Below are positions 17,808-28,258 of a DNA stretch of 64,000 nt, piece after piece (the stretch's first letter is position 1; the number at the start of each line of letters is the position of its first letter). Position numbers and translations under genes: made by a program. Source of the stretch: JAHFPN01 sp963765745 (GTDB lineage Bacteria > Pseudomonadota > Alphaproteobacteria > Rhizobiales > Xanthobacteraceae); NCBI GenBank assembly GCA_963765745.1, contig CAVXXM010000001.1, positions 1 to 64,000 of the forward strand, in the 5' to 3' direction. Below the pieces are notes generated by a model that did not search any database, was not told the DNA's origin, and saw nothing but the letters and a program-made list of their open reading frames with translations.

Positions 17808-18299
17808 ATGGTGATCGCCCTCTTCGAGCCCGACATCCCGCAGAACGCGGGTACGATTCTGCGGCTCGGCGCGTGCCTGGGCATTCCTGTGCACTTCATC
17901 GGGCCGGCGGCATTCAATGCCAGCGAGCGCGGCTTCCGGCGCGCCGGGCTCGATTACATCGACCATGCGACGCTGGTGAGCCACGTGAGCTTCGCCACGT
18001 TCGAGGAATGGCGGCGGGCCGAGGGCCGGCGGATCGTGCTGTTATCCACCAAGGCGGAGACCGGATACCTCGATTTCGCCTTTCTCCCCAGCGACGTTCT
18101 GCTGGCCGGGCGCGAGAGTTCCGGCGTACCGGAGGCCGTGCATCAAGCGGCCGACGCCAGCGTGAGAGTACCGATGCGTCCCGGATTGCGTTCCCTCAAC
18201 GTCGCGGTGGCCGTCGCCATGGTGCTCGGCGAAGGCTTGCGCCAGGAAGGCTTGCGCCAGGAAGCATTGCGCCAGACCGGGGGCGCCGCCCATGTCTGA
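17808..18299 (+). CDS. trmL: tRNA (cytidine(34)-2'-O)-methyltransferase TrmL
   Basis: TrmL is a SPOUT methyltransferase acting on the wobble nucleotide of tRNA-Leu isoacceptors. The 163-residue product has the N-terminal ALFEPDIPQNAGTILRL, the knot-region LLAGRESSGVPEAVH and RSLNVAVAVAMVLGE, all family hallmarks. The C-terminal end is made of a threefold 15-bp DNA repeat translated as EGLRQ / EGLRQ / EALRQ, an extension beyond the usual end of the fold. It overlaps hemF by 8 bp. Confidence 0.93.
   Translation: MVIALFEPDIPQNAGTILRLGACLGIPVHFIGPAAFNASERGFRRAGLDYIDHATLVSHVSFATFEEWRRAEGRRIVLLSTKAETGYLDFAFLPSDVLLAGRESSGVPEAVHQAADASVRVPMRPGLRSLNVAVAVAMVLGEGLRQEGLRQEALRQTGGAAHV
18231..18275 (+). 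repeat. Three in-frame 15-bp tandem repeats in the trmL 3' end
   Basis: The unit GAAGGCTTGCGCCAG is present at 18231-18245 and 18246-18260 exactly, and at 18261-18275 with two differences. Being a multiple of three it adds five residues per copy (EGLRQ) without breaking the frame, just upstream of the hemF start. Confidence 0.9.
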
Positions 18300-19188
18300 A
18301 GCGGCGGTCGACCCGCTCGAAGCGCGCAAAGAGAGCGCGCGCACATGGTTCGAGGAACTGCGCGACCGGATCTGCGCCGCGTTCGAGGCGATCGAGGACG
18401 AAGCGCCGGGGGCGCTCTATCGCGGCCCGGCCGGCCGCTTCGAGCGCAAGCCCTGGACCCGCACCGACCACGTCGGCGGGCCGGGCGGCGGCGGGACGAT
18501 GGCGATGATGCACGGCCGCCTGTTCGAGAAAGTCGGCGTGCACTGCTCGACCGTCCATGGCGAATTCGCGCCGGAGTTCCGCAAGGAAATCCCCGGCGCC
18601 GAGATCGATCCGAGTTTCTGGGCCTCGGGCATTTCGCTGATCGCGCACATGCGCAATCCGCACGTGCCGGCTGTACACATGAACACGCGCTTCGTCGTCA
18701 CTACCAAGGCCTGGTTCGGCGGCGGCGCGGACCTGACACCCATGCTCGAGCGGCGGCGAAGCCAGAACGACCCGGACGCCAAGGCATTCCACGCGGCGAT
18801 GGAGGCGGCCTGCGAGAAGCATCCGCGCGTCGCGATCTACGAGCGCTACAAGGAATGGTGCGACGAGTATTTCATGCTCAAGCACCGCAAGGAGCCGCGC
18901 GGCATCGGCGGTATATTCTTCGACTGGCACGATTCGGGCGACTGGGAAGCCGATTTCGCCTTCGTGCGCGAGGTAGGGCTGGCGCTTGGGGAAATCTACC
19001 CGAAGCTCGCGCGCGCGAATTTCGCGACGCCCTGGAGCGAGGCCGATCGCGAAGAACAGCTGGTGCGCCGCGGCCGCTATGTCGAATTCAATTTGCTCTA
19101 TGACCGGGGCACGGTGTTCGGGCTCAAGACCGGCGGCAATGTGGACTCGATTCTTTCGTCGTTGCCGCCCGTGGTGAAGTGGCCCTAG
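18292..19188 (+). CDS. hemF: Oxygen-dependent coproporphyrinogen III oxidase
   Basis: HemF decarboxylates coproporphyrinogen III to protoporphyrinogen IX in haem synthesis using O2. The 298-residue product has the conserved KPWTRTDHVGGPGGGGTMAM region (about 51-70), SVHMNTRF-like PAVHMNTRFVVT, WFGGGADLTPMLERR, YKEWCDEYFMLKHRKEPRGIGGIFFD (in adjacent blocks) and the C-terminal YVEFNLLYDRGTVFGLKTGG. Its start lies within the trmL 3' end. Oxygen dependence fits the aerobic bc1-based lifestyle suggested by the window. Its stop overlaps that of the convergent TauE gene. Confidence 0.97.
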   Translation: MSEAAVDPLEARKESARTWFEELRDRICAAFEAIEDEAPGALYRGPAGRFERKPWTRTDHVGGPGGGGTMAMMHGRLFEKVGVHCSTVHGEFAPEFRKEIPGAEIDPSFWASGISLIAHMRNPHVPAVHMNTRFVVTTKAWFGGGADLTPMLERRRSQNDPDAKAFHAAMEAACEKHPRVAIYERYKEWCDEYFMLKHRKEPRGIGGIFFDWHDSGDWEADFAFVREVGLALGEIYPKLARANFATPWSEADREEQLVRRGRYVEFNLLYDRGTVFGLKTGGNVDSILSSLPPVVKWP

Positions 19189-19949
19189 CGCATCAGGCGA
19201 AAGATCGCGCTCCCCACCATCAGCCCGCCGCCGAGCAGCACGACCGCGTCGAGGATCGCGGTGTGCAGGTGGATCGATAGCCGGTCCACGATCGCGCGGG
19301 CGACGAACGCGCCGGGCAGCGCGAAGATTCCGATCAGCAACGCCACCGCGATCACGTCGGCGTCGATCACGCCGGCAACGCCGAACACGCTTGCCTGCAC
19401 GAGATGGACGATGAGCGAAATCGCGGCGTCGGTGGCGATGACCGCGCCGCCCCCGAGCCCTGCCGCCATCAGCAGCGACACCAGGATCACTCCCGTTCCC
19501 GCGGCGGCGCCGGTGACGACGCCGAAACCGGCGGCGCCGGCGGCGAGTCCTCCCTCGCCTATGCTCAAGCCCTTGTTGCGCAGGAACCAGCGCAGCGGCA
19601 CGCTTGCCATCAGGAACCCGCCGATGACGATCTGCGCACCCACGCCAGACAGCCGCGTATAGAGCCAGGCGCCGAGCACACACGCGGGCACGGCGGTCGC
19701 GAGAACGATCAGTGCGGGCCTGTACTCGATCATTCTCCGGAAGGCGGCGATGCGGCCGGCATTGACGATGAAGGATGCGATCGACATGACCGGCACGACC
19801 GGCTCGGGCCCCAGGATCGGAACCAGCACGAGCGGCATGAGAATGCCGGTGCCGTAGCCGGCGATGCCGCCGATCACGGCGGTGACGAGCGCCGCGCCGG
19901 CGACTAGCGCCAGCTGCAGGAACGTAAAATCGTCGAGGATGCCGGGCAC
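19185..19949 (-). CDS. TauE/SafE (DUF81) family membrane permease
   Basis: The 254-residue, very hydrophobic product has the duplicated TauE/SafE pattern: GGIAGYGTGILMPLVLVPILGPEPVVPVMSI in the first half (adjacent blocks) and GVVTGAAAGTGVILVSLLMAAGL in the second, with seven or eight membrane segments. Family members export sulfite, sulfoacetate or related organic anions. No sulfur metabolism gene lies adjacent, so the substrate is unassigned. It follows the DM13 gene after only 1 bp, so the two are likely cotranscribed. Confidence 0.87.
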   Translation of the reverse strand: MPGILDDFTFLQLALVAGAALVTAVIGGIAGYGTGILMPLVLVPILGPEPVVPVMSIASFIVNAGRIAAFRRMIEYRPALIVLATAVPACVLGAWLYTRLSGVGAQIVIGGFLMASVPLRWFLRNKGLSIGEGGLAAGAAGFGVVTGAAAGTGVILVSLLMAAGLGGGAVIATDAAISLIVHLVQASVFGVAGVIDADVIAVALLIGIFALPGAFVARAIVDRLSIHLHTAILDAVVLLGGGLMVGSAIFRLMR

Positions 19950-19950
19950 G

Positions 19951-20448
19951 CTAGCGCGCCGCCGGCTTCAGGTCGGCGGGCGAAATCAACACCGAGAAAA
20001 ACTCGCACCAGATGACGACGCTCGGATATTTCGCAAGATCGACGCCGGCCGGGATCGCGTAGCGCTGGCTGCCCTTGAACGCGCGCAGGCCGCCGAGATC
20101 GACATACTTCGCATCCTTGAGGTCGCCGTTTTGGCGCAGGCTCGCCTTAGGCACGAGATAGACGTGATAGGCGGGGCCCGGGCCGACCTCGAAGTCAGGC
20201 TCGAGAAACACGGTCTTCTCGTAGACGGTGACGCGGCCCTTGCCCCAATGGACGGGGTCCGAGGGATTGGCGTGGATGAATGTGCCGGTCGCGACCAGCG
20301 GCGAGCGGTCTGCTTCGGTCATCTGCTCGGCGGCGGGCGGCGGCGGAAACACATAGGGGAAGAAAAAGAAGCCGAGCGCGACCCCGAACGCAGTGCCGAG
20401 GACGCCGCCCAGGAAAAAGATCGCCAGCCCGCGCCAGAAACCGCGCAT
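19951..20448 (-). CDS. DM13 domain-containing membrane-anchored protein
   Basis: The 165-residue product has one N-terminal membrane anchor (AIFFLGGVLGTAFGVALGFFFFPYVF as two adjacent hydrophobic runs) and a DM13 domain: GTFIHANPSDPVHWGKG, AYHVYLVPK, LRAFKGSQRYAIPAG and the nearly invariant cysteine in VVIWCEFFSVLI. DM13 domains are thought to take part in electron transfer or hydroxylation through this cysteine; that is family knowledge. The start at 20448 is preceded by GGGGAAGGG. It lies directly upstream of the TauE/SafE permease. Confidence 0.85.
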   Translation of the reverse strand: MRGFWRGLAIFFLGGVLGTAFGVALGFFFFPYVFPPPPAAEQMTEADRSPLVATGTFIHANPSDPVHWGKGRVTVYEKTVFLEPDFEVGPGPAYHVYLVPKASLRQNGDLKDAKYVDLGGLRAFKGSQRYAIPAGVDLAKYPSVVIWCEFFSVLISPADLKPAAR

Positions 20449-20506
20449 CCCTTCCCCACCCCGATTCTGAGTACAACCAGAGATTAGCAGAGCCGCGGCG
20501 CCCGCG

Positions 20507-21760
20507 TCATCCCGCTCGCGCGACTGTGATCGCGGTTTCCACGATGGAAGCAATGCGATCCGCTGCAGCCGGAAAGCCAGCCGCGATCCATGCTTCCTCC
20601 GCCGCTTCCAGCGCCTTGCCCAGCGCAGGGCCTTTTTCCACGCCGCGCGCGATGAAATCCTTGGCCGCGAGCGGGAATTTGGGCGGCGTCCAGCGTTCCG
20701 GCAGTGCGACAAGATCGTCTGAGATCATCTCACTTGTCCCTGCACCTGAGCGCACCAAGGCGATCAATACGCGGTCGCGGTAGTCGTCGGCGCCGGCGCG
20801 GTAGAGCAATACGCGCGCCTCGGCTTCGCCGAAGCCCGGCCCGATCCGCCAGGCCTCGCCGATCGAGCGCAGACGCCGGTCCTCGTCGTTGGAAAGCCGC
20901 AACCGCTCGCGCAGCCGCGCTGCGTCCTCGACGGTGCGCACAACGAGCGCGCCCAGGCGCCGCACCGGGTCCGGCGGCAGCTTCAGCGTGCGCTCGATCC
21001 CGGCGAGCCGCGCGAGCGCGCCAAGGTCGGGAACGCCGAGCACCCGGTCGAGAATGCCCGAGTCGGTCATGATCGCGGCGGTTTCAGCCGCGCGCTTGCC
21101 CTCCATCAGCTTCAGGATTTCGGCCCGTACGCGCTCGCGCGACAGCCGCTCGAGTTCGTCGCGCGCGCGGATGCAGGCGGAAAGTGCCGCCTTGTCCGGC
21201 GCGCCATCGGCATAGCCGGCGAAAAAGCGGAAGAAGCGGAGCACCCGCAGATAATCCTCGGCGATGCGCGTCGCCGGATCGCCGATGAAGCGCACGCGCC
21301 GCGCCCCGATGTCCGCGAGCCCGCCGACGAAATCGATCACTTCGCCGTCGCGCTTGAGGAACAGCGCGTTGATCGTAAAGTCGCGCCTTTCCGCGTCCGC
21401 TTTCCAGTCGCGGCCAAAACTCACCTTGGCGTGGCGGCCGAAGGTCTCGACGTCCTGGCGCAGCGTGGTGACCTCGAACGGCTTGCCGTCCACGACAATC
21501 GTAACGGTGCCGTGTTCGATGCCGGTGGGAACGGGGTTGAAGCCGGCCTTGCGCGCGCGGCGCACGACCTCGTCGGGCACCGCCGTGGTCGCCAGATCGA
21601 TCTCGCCGACCTTAAGACCGAGCAGCGTATTGCGCACCGCGCCGCCGACCACGCGCGCTTCCTCGCCGTCCTGGTCGAGCACCGACAAAAGCCGCACGAG
21701 CGGATCGTCCGTCAGCCACGGCACTTTCTCCGGGGACAGGCGCTCGGCCGCCCCGCTCAT
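20507..21760 (-). CDS. cca: CCA tRNA nucleotidyltransferase / poly(A) polymerase family
   Basis: The 417-residue class II nucleotidyltransferase adds or repairs the tRNA CCA end. Visible features are ARVVGGAVRNTLLGLKVGEIDLATTA (about 35-60, as adjacent blocks, with EID in place of the more usual DxD, as in other Rhizobiales), the RRDFTINALF motif, and RIAEDYLRVLRFFRFFA. The start overlaps the DUF6111 gene by 4 bp. It closes a minus-strand set DUF1285, CoA-Nudix, DUF6111, cca, all coupled by overlaps, a conserved rhizobial arrangement. Confidence 0.93.
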   Translation of the reverse strand: MSGAAERLSPEKVPWLTDDPLVRLLSVLDQDGEEARVVGGAVRNTLLGLKVGEIDLATTAVPDEVVRRARKAGFNPVPTGIEHGTVTIVVDGKPFEVTTLRQDVETFGRHAKVSFGRDWKADAERRDFTINALFLKRDGEVIDFVGGLADIGARRVRFIGDPATRIAEDYLRVLRFFRFFAGYADGAPDKAALSACIRARDELERLSRERVRAEILKLMEGKRAAETAAIMTDSGILDRVLGVPDLGALARLAGIERTLKLPPDPVRRLGALVVRTVEDAARLRERLRLSNDEDRRLRSIGEAWRIGPGFGEAEARVLLYRAGADDYRDRVLIALVRSGAGTSEMISDDLVALPERWTPPKFPLAAKDFIARGVEKGPALGKALEAAEEAWIAAGFPAAADRIASIVETAITVARAG

Positions 21761-22020
21761 TTGATCCGGCCCGGCACGAGCCGGCCATCTTCCATGTGCG
21801 CGGGCTCATAGACCCCGGTGGGTGGCGAGCCACCGAAATGAGCGAAGAAGATCAGGCCACCGATCACCAGGACGAGACCGGCGATGGCGAGCGACATCAG
21901 CATGCGGGTGTGCCAGTGCGCACGGTCGCGCGCGTCGCGCCGGGTGCTCCAGAGCACGAGCGCGTAGATCGCGAACGGCGCGAGGAACAGGAGCACTTCG
22001 ACGAGGACGGTGCGGGCCAT
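21757..22020 (-). CDS. DUF6111 family small membrane protein
   Basis: This 87-residue protein has two membrane segments: VLLFLAPFAIYALVLW near the start and SLAIAGLVLVIGGLIFF in the middle, with an ARDRAHWHTR cytoplasmic loop and a C-terminal THMEDG-like PAHMEDGRLVPGRIK. It sits between the CoA pyrophosphatase and cca, overlapping both by a few bases. The family is known only from sequence. Confidence 0.8.
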   Translation of the reverse strand: MARTVLVEVLLFLAPFAIYALVLWSTRRDARDRAHWHTRMLMSLAIAGLVLVIGGLIFFAHFGGSPPTGVYEPAHMEDGRLVPGRIK

Positions 22021-22700
22021 CAGCGATAAAGCCGTTCATAGAGGTTGCGGAGAATACCCGCGGTCGCGCCCCAGATGTAGCGCTCGCCGAAGGGCATTGC
22101 ATAGTAGCTGCGTTGCTTGCCGCGCCATTCACGGGAATGGCGGGCGTGGTTATCGGGCGACATGAGAAAAGAAAGCGGCACTTCGAACGCGTTCTCGACC
22201 TCGGAAGGATTGAGCGAAAGCTCGAAGCCCGGCTCGATCACGGCCACGACCGGCACGATGCGAAAGCCGGTGCCGGAGAGATAGGCATCGAGATAGCCGA
22301 GCGGGGTGGCGTAGCGCGAAGCGAGCCCGATCTCCTCTTCGGCTTCGCGCAGCGCGGTCGCAAGCGGGTCGGGATCGGCCGGATCGATCTTGCCGCCGGG
22401 AAAAGCGACCTGGCCGGCATGGTCGGGAAGCTCGTTCGAGCGCTGCGTCAACAGCACGGTCGGTTCGGCGTGCCCGATGATCGGAACCAGAACGGCCGCG
22501 TGCCGGGTCGGCATGCTGGCCATGAATTCGGCCATCTCCGGCGAAAGCTCATGATCGCCGCGCGACAAACGCATGAACGGATCGAACAGGCGCTCGGGCG
22601 GCGCCTTATCCAGACGTTCGCGCGCACGCTCGACGAATGCCCCGACCGCGGCCGGCCATTCGATCGTATTGGTGGAGGATTTTTTCGATCGGAGCATCAT
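22020..22700 (-). CDS. CoA pyrophosphatase, Nudix family
   Basis: The product (226 aa) carries the UPF0035 CoA-Nudix signature LLTQRSNELPDHAGQVAFPGGK and the overlapping Nudix box GGKIDPADPDPLATALREAEEEIGL (given as two adjacent stretches), so it should hydrolyse CoA or acyl-CoA to 3',5'-ADP and phosphopantetheine. I chose the ATG at 22700, which overlaps the DUF1285 stop as ATGA; a second ATG at 22697 is possible. A longer frame from 22850 runs inside the DUF1285 gene and is rejected. Confidence 0.9.
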   Translation of the reverse strand: MMLRSKKSSTNTIEWPAAVGAFVERARERLDKAPPERLFDPFMRLSRGDHELSPEMAEFMASMPTRHAAVLVPIIGHAEPTVLLTQRSNELPDHAGQVAFPGGKIDPADPDPLATALREAEEEIGLASRYATPLGYLDAYLSGTGFRIVPVVAVIEPGFELSLNPSEVENAFEVPLSFLMSPDNHARHSREWRGKQRSYYAMPFGERYIWGATAGILRNLYERLYR

Positions 22701-23308
22701 GATTCCGCGAGCGCCGATTCCGGCGCCATGGGGAAGAATAGCCCGCTCGAGGCCACGCCGAACATGCGTCTGCCGTCGATCTCCCGCACTTCGCCGATCT
22801 CCACGAGATCGAGGAAAACGGCCCGCGTCACCTGAGCCCATAGGTCGCACCGAACATGCAAATAAGGTTTGAGACCTCCGGTACCGGTCTCGGGTTCGAA
22901 GCGCAGAGCGTGATCCGAATCGCAGCGCACCCTGTCGTCCACGTTGGTGCGAAACACGAGGGACCGATTCGCGCCCTCGCCTTCCAACTCGAATTCGACC
23001 GCCTGGAACGGCGCGTCATCGACGCGAATGCCGATCTTCTCCACAGGAGTCACAAGGAAATAGCGATCATTCTCCCGCTTCAAGACCGAGGCGAACAGGC
23101 GCACCAGCGCCGGGCGGCCGATCGGCGTGCCGAGATAGTACCAGGTGCCGTCGGAGGCGATGCGGATGTCGAGATCGCCGCAATAGGGCGGATTCCACAG
23201 GTGCACGGGCGCCGGGCCGCGGCGCTTGCCCACGGCCGCGGCGACCGATTCCAGGCCCCGGGCACCCTGTTCGGTCACGCGTTGATCCAATTCCTTCACC
23301 GCTCGCAA
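22697..23308 (-). CDS. DUF1285 domain-containing protein
   Basis: The 203-residue soluble product has the DUF1285 features: HLWNPPYCGDLDIRIASDGTWYYLGTPIGRPALVRLFASVLKRE (in adjacent blocks) and YFLVTPVEKIGIRVDDAPF. The family is conserved in proteobacteria next to Nudix and cca genes but has no established activity. It is the first gene of the coupled minus-strand set and starts 186 bp from the divergent MoxR gene. Confidence 0.85.
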   Translation of the reverse strand: MRAVKELDQRVTEQGARGLESVAAAVGKRRGPAPVHLWNPPYCGDLDIRIASDGTWYYLGTPIGRPALVRLFASVLKRENDRYFLVTPVEKIGIRVDDAPFQAVEFELEGEGANRSLVFRTNVDDRVRCDSDHALRFEPETGTGGLKPYLHVRCDLWAQVTRAVFLDLVEIGEVREIDGRRMFGVASSGLFFPMAPESALAES

Positions 23309-23494
23309 ACCCTTGATCCGCGTCCACGCCGCGCCGGGCTAGAAGATACCGTATATGTAGCCCTGCTACCGCAAGGCCTCCCGCGCTGCCATTATTGTGG
23401 CTGAGTCGGCGGCTTTGTTGGGCTTTGACGCCTTGCCACGCATGATTCTTGCATCGCCGGGGTTCTCGAACAGGAGCGGATAGTGGAGAAAAAG

Positions 23495-24498
<1,004 letters not shown>

Positions 24499-24502
<4 letters not shown>

Positions 24503-25462
24503 ACGCCGCGCGGCGCGATCTCAATCGAGGTCCCAACGACGCGACTGTCCGCGCGACCGCGAACACGGCGCAGCGTCTGATCGCAGCGATGCCGCGGCTG
24601 GTGCTCGAAGCTCGCCGCGTCGCCGGCTCGGTCTATCACGGCGTGCACGGCCGCCGCCGCGCCGGGCCGGGCGAGAATTTCTGGCAATACCGCCACTTCA
24701 CCGCCGGCGAGCCGGCCAACCGGGTCGACTGGCGGCGCTCGGCGCGCGACGACCATCTCTATGTGCGCGAGCGCGAATGGGAGGCGGCGCACACGATCTG
24801 GATCTGGCCCGACCGCTCGCCCTCCATGGTATTCGCCTCGCCGCTGGTGTGGGAGACCAAGCTCGAGCGCGCGCTGGTGCTCACATTCGCGTTGGGTGAA
24901 CTGCTCGTGCGCGGCGGCGAACGGGTCGGCATCCCCGGCCTGATGCGTCCGACCGCGAGCCGCGCCGTCATCGACCGCATGACCGACGTTATCGTGCATG
25001 ACGCGCAGGCGCCCGCGAGCCTGCCACCAGCCTTCGCGCCCGGCGCACGTGAAGAAGTGGTGCTGCTCGGCGATTTCTGGAGCCCGACGAAAGAAGTGAC
25101 CGGCATGATCGCGAGCCTAGGCAGCCGCGGCGCCGGCGGGCATCTGGTGCAGGTGGTCGATCCGGCCGAAGAGACCTTCCCCTATGGCGGCCGCATCGAG
25201 TTCGAAGAGCCCGAGGGGCTGGGCTCGATCACCATCGGCCGCGCCGAGGCGTGGAAGGACGATTTCATCCGCCGCGTCGCGTTGCATCGCGACGCCATCC
25301 GTGCCGAGGCCAAGCGGCTCGGGCTGGAGCTTCGCCGTGCACCGCACCGACCGGCCGGCGAGCGAGCTTCTGCTTGCGCTGCATGCGCGCATAGGTGCTT
25401 CAAATGACACGCTCGCAGGACGCCGCCAGACCACCACGATGACCAACGAGGCGGTCGCATGA
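24499..25462 (+). CDS. DUF58 domain-containing protein with one frameshift
   Basis: The frame starts at GTG 24499, overlapping the MoxR stop, and shows the DUF58 core FWQYRHFTAGEPANRVDWR and SARDDHLYVREREWE. As written it shifts at about 25324: the frame reads LGLELRRAPHRP and stops at 25407, whereas one frame over the family-typical WSFAVHRTDRPASELLLALHARIG follows and stops at 25462. Removing one base (extra C after GGG) gives a 320-residue protein whose stop overlaps the next start as ATGA. This intact coupling argues that the shift is a sequence error or very recent. DUF58 proteins work with MoxR. Confidence 0.85.
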
Positions 25463-28257
25463 TCGCCGGGCTTCCGATCGGCTTCACCTCGCCGCTTCTG
25501 CTGCTGGCGCTCCTGGCGCTGCCGATCCTGTGGTGGCTGTTGCGGCTGATCCCGCCGCGGCCGCGGCGCATCGCGTTCCCGCCGACGCGCATCCTGATGG
25601 AAATCGAGCCCAAGGAGGAGACGCCGGCGCGGACGCCCTGGTGGCTCACGCTGCTGCGGCTCGTGCTGGCGGGCTTGATCATCCTCGCGGCCGCCGGTCC
25701 GGTGTGGAACCCGCCGGTGCCGGGCGCGCGCGACCGCGGTCCGATCGCGCTGATCGTCGATTCCGGATGGGCCGCGGCGGCGCAATGGAACGAGCGCATG
25801 CGCGCGGCCGAAGCCATCGTCACGCGCGCCGAAACCGAGAGCCGCGGGGTCGCGGTGATCGGCACCGGCGCGCCGGCCAGGGAATTTTCGTTGCTGAGAC
25901 CGGGCGAGGCGCGCGAGGCGCTCAAGCTGCTCGCTCCTTCCTCGCACACACCGGACCGCAGCGAGATTCTCGCGCCGCTTTCGCGCCTGCTGCGCGCCAA
26001 CGGAGATCTCACGGTCGTCTGGCTCAGCGACGGCGTCGATCTCGGCGACGGCGCGGCCTTCATCGAAGAGCTGAAGCGCATCGCGGGCGACCGTGTCGTG
26101 GCGGTCAACGGCGGCATCGCCGGCGCGCTGGCGCTCGTAGCCGCCGACAACGCGGCGGGCGCGCTTTCGGTGAAGGTGCTACGCGCCGATCCGACGGCCC
26201 CCGCGCGCGGTATCGTACGCGCACGCGACCTGCGCGGGCTCGCGCTCGGCGACGCCGGTTTCGAGTTCTCCGGCGCCGCTACCGAGACCGAGGCGCGCTT
26301 CGATCTGCCGGTCGAGATCCGCAACGATATCGCGCGGCTGGAAATTCTCGGCGAGCGCGCGTCCGGCGCCGTGCAGCTGCTCGACAAGCGCTGGCGGCGC
26401 AGGACGGTCGGCGTGATCTCGGGCGCCACCACCGACACGGCCCAGCCGCTGCTGGCGGCCACCTATTATCTGTCGCGCGCACTCGGCCCGTTCGCCGACG
26501 TGCGGATCGCCGAAAGCGGATCGCCGAGCGAAGCGATCAACCGTTTCATCGACCAGCGCATCCCGTTGCTGGTGCTGTCCGACGTCGGCACCATCGTGCC
26601 GGCTTCGCGCGAACGGCTGGCGCGCTGGATCGACGGCGGCGGCATGCTGATCCGCTTCGCCGGGCCGCGCCTGGCGGCGGCCAATGACGACGATCTCGTG
26701 CCGGTGCGGCTGCGGCGCGGCGGCCGCGTGCTCGGCGGCTCGCTTTCCTGGGAGCAGCCGCAGAAGCTCGGCAGCTTCTCGCGCGAGGGGCCGTTCAACG
26801 ACTTCGCGGTACCCGACGACGTCATCGTCACGCGCCAGGTGCTCGCCGAGCCGGACGGACAACTGCCGGAACGTACCTGGGCGTCGCTGGCCGACGGCAC
26901 GCCGCTGGTGACCGCGGCCAAGCGCGGGCGCGGGCTGATCATCCTGTTCCACGTCACCGCCGACACGTCCTGGTCGAATCTGCCGATCTCCGGCGTGTTC
27001 GTCGACATGTTGCGGCGGACCGTGGCGCTCGCCGGCACCGCGGGCGGCGTGACCGAGGCGCGTCCCGCCGCCGAGCGCGGCCCGGCGCCCACCATCGCTC
27101 CGACTCGCTTGCTCGACGGCTTCGGCGCCTATACCGCGCCCGGACCGACCGTGAAGCCGGTGCCGGCCGATTTCACCGGGCGCGCGATCGCCGATCATCC
27201 GCCCGGCTTCTACGGCCCGCCGGAAGGGCTGTTCGCGGTGAACACGCTCGCCACCGCCGACCGGCTGAAGCCGCTCGATTTCGCCGCGCTCGCCGGCCGC
27301 GTCGAGCCCTATCGCCAGGGCGAGCCGCTCGATCTGCGCTCCTATGTGCTGGTCGCGGTGCTGTCGCTGATCCTGCTCGATGCTCTGATCGTGCTGGTGC
27401 TCGCGGGCGGGCTTTCGCGCATCGCGCGGCGGCGCGCGGCGGCCGCGTCGATCGTCGCATTCGCGCTCTTGTTCGGAACTGCGCATTTCGACCCGCTGCG
27501 CGCGCAGGATTCCTTCGACGTCCGCGCGGCGCTTCAGACGCGGCTCGCCTATGTCGTCACCGGCGATACCGAGACCGACGCCGTGAGCCGCGCGGGCCTC
27601 GAGGGCCTGTCGCAATTCCTCCAGCAGCGCACCGCGCTCGAGCCCGGCGATCCGACGGGCATCGATCTGGCGCGCGACGAGCTGGCGTTTTATCCGATGC
27701 TCTATTGGCCGATCGTGCCGACCGCGGCCAAGCCCGACGCGGCGACGCTGGCTCGCATCGACACGTATATGAAGCAGGGCGGCACCATTTTGTTCGACAC
27801 GCGCGACGCCTTCACGACGCTACCGGGACGGCCCGGCGAGGTGTCGCCGGCGCAGGCGTGGCTGCGGGAAATCCTCGCCTCGCTCGATATCCCAGAGCTG
27901 GAGCCGGTGCCGCGCGACCACGTGCTGACCAAAGCGTTCTATCTGCTGCGCGACTTCCCGGGCCGCTACAACACCGGCACGTTCTGGGTCGAGGCGCAGC
28001 CGGCGGGCGAGGACGAAACGCGGCCGGCGCGGGCGGGCGACGGCGTGACGCCGATCATGATCACGTCGAACGATTTCGCCGGCGCCTGGGCGGTGGCCCG
28101 CGACGGCCAGCCGCTGCTGCCGCTGGTGCCCGGCGAACCGCGGCAGCGCGAGTTCGCCTTCCGGGTCGGCGTCAATGTCGTCATGTACGTGCTGACCGGC
28201 AACTACAAGGCCGATCAGGTGCACGTGCCGGCCTTGTTAGAGCGGTTGGGGCAATAG
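25459..28257 (+). CDS. BatA-like N-terminal / DUF4159 membrane protein
   Basis: This 932-residue protein has the BatA N-terminal unit (SPLLLLALLALPILWWLLRLIPPRPRR with two membrane segments, in adjacent blocks), a long periplasmic or cytoplasmic middle with a von Willebrand-like part, a membrane segment near residues 632-655 (YVLVAVLSLILLDALIVLVLAGG as adjacent runs) and a C-terminal DUF4159 domain (LAYVVTGDTETDAVSRAGL ... ELAFYPMLYWPI ... YMKQGGTILFDTRDAF). It belongs to the MoxR operon, overlapping the DUF58 gene by 4 bp and leaving 1 bp before the next. Its partner complex is not known. Confidence 0.88.
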   Translation: MIAGLPIGFTSPLLLLALLALPILWWLLRLIPPRPRRIAFPPTRILMEIEPKEETPARTPWWLTLLRLVLAGLIILAAAGPVWNPPVPGARDRGPIALIVDSGWAAAAQWNERMRAAEAIVTRAETESRGVAVIGTGAPAREFSLLRPGEAREALKLLAPSSHTPDRSEILAPLSRLLRANGDLTVVWLSDGVDLGDGAAFIEELKRIAGDRVVAVNGGIAGALALVAADNAAGALSVKVLRADPTAPARGIVRARDLRGLALGDAGFEFSGAATETEARFDLPVEIRNDIARLEILGERASGAVQLLDKRWRRRTVGVISGATTDTAQPLLAATYYLSRALGPFADVRIAESGSPSEAINRFIDQRIPLLVLSDVGTIVPASRERLARWIDGGGMLIRFAGPRLAAANDDDLVPVRLRRGGRVLGGSLSWEQPQKLGSFSREGPFNDFAVPDDVIVTRQVLAEPDGQLPERTWASLADGTPLVTAAKRGRGLIILFHVTADTSWSNLPISGVFVDMLRRTVALAGTAGGVTEARPAAERGPAPTIAPTRLLDGFGAYTAPGPTVKPVPADFTGRAIADHPPGFYGPPEGLFAVNTLATADRLKPLDFAALAGRVEPYRQGEPLDLRSYVLVAVLSLILLDALIVLVLAGGLSRIARRRAAAASIVAFALLFGTAHFDPLRAQDSFDVRAALQTRLAYVVTGDTETDAVSRAGLEGLSQFLQQRTALEPGDPTGIDLARDELAFYPMLYWPIVPTAAKPDAATLARIDTYMKQGGTILFDTRDAFTTLPGRPGEVSPAQAWLREILASLDIPELEPVPRDHVLTKAFYLLRDFPGRYNTGTFWVEAQPAGEDETRPARAGDGVTPIMITSNDFAGAWAVARDGQPLLPLVPGEPRQREFAFRVGVNVVMYVLTGNYKADQVHVPALLERLGQ

Positions 28258-28258
28258 C

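Noticed and set aside
26179..27615. Long minus-strand open frame opposite the BatA-DUF4159 gene
   Set aside because: Typical GC-rich antisense frame; the sense gene has domains and operon coupling.
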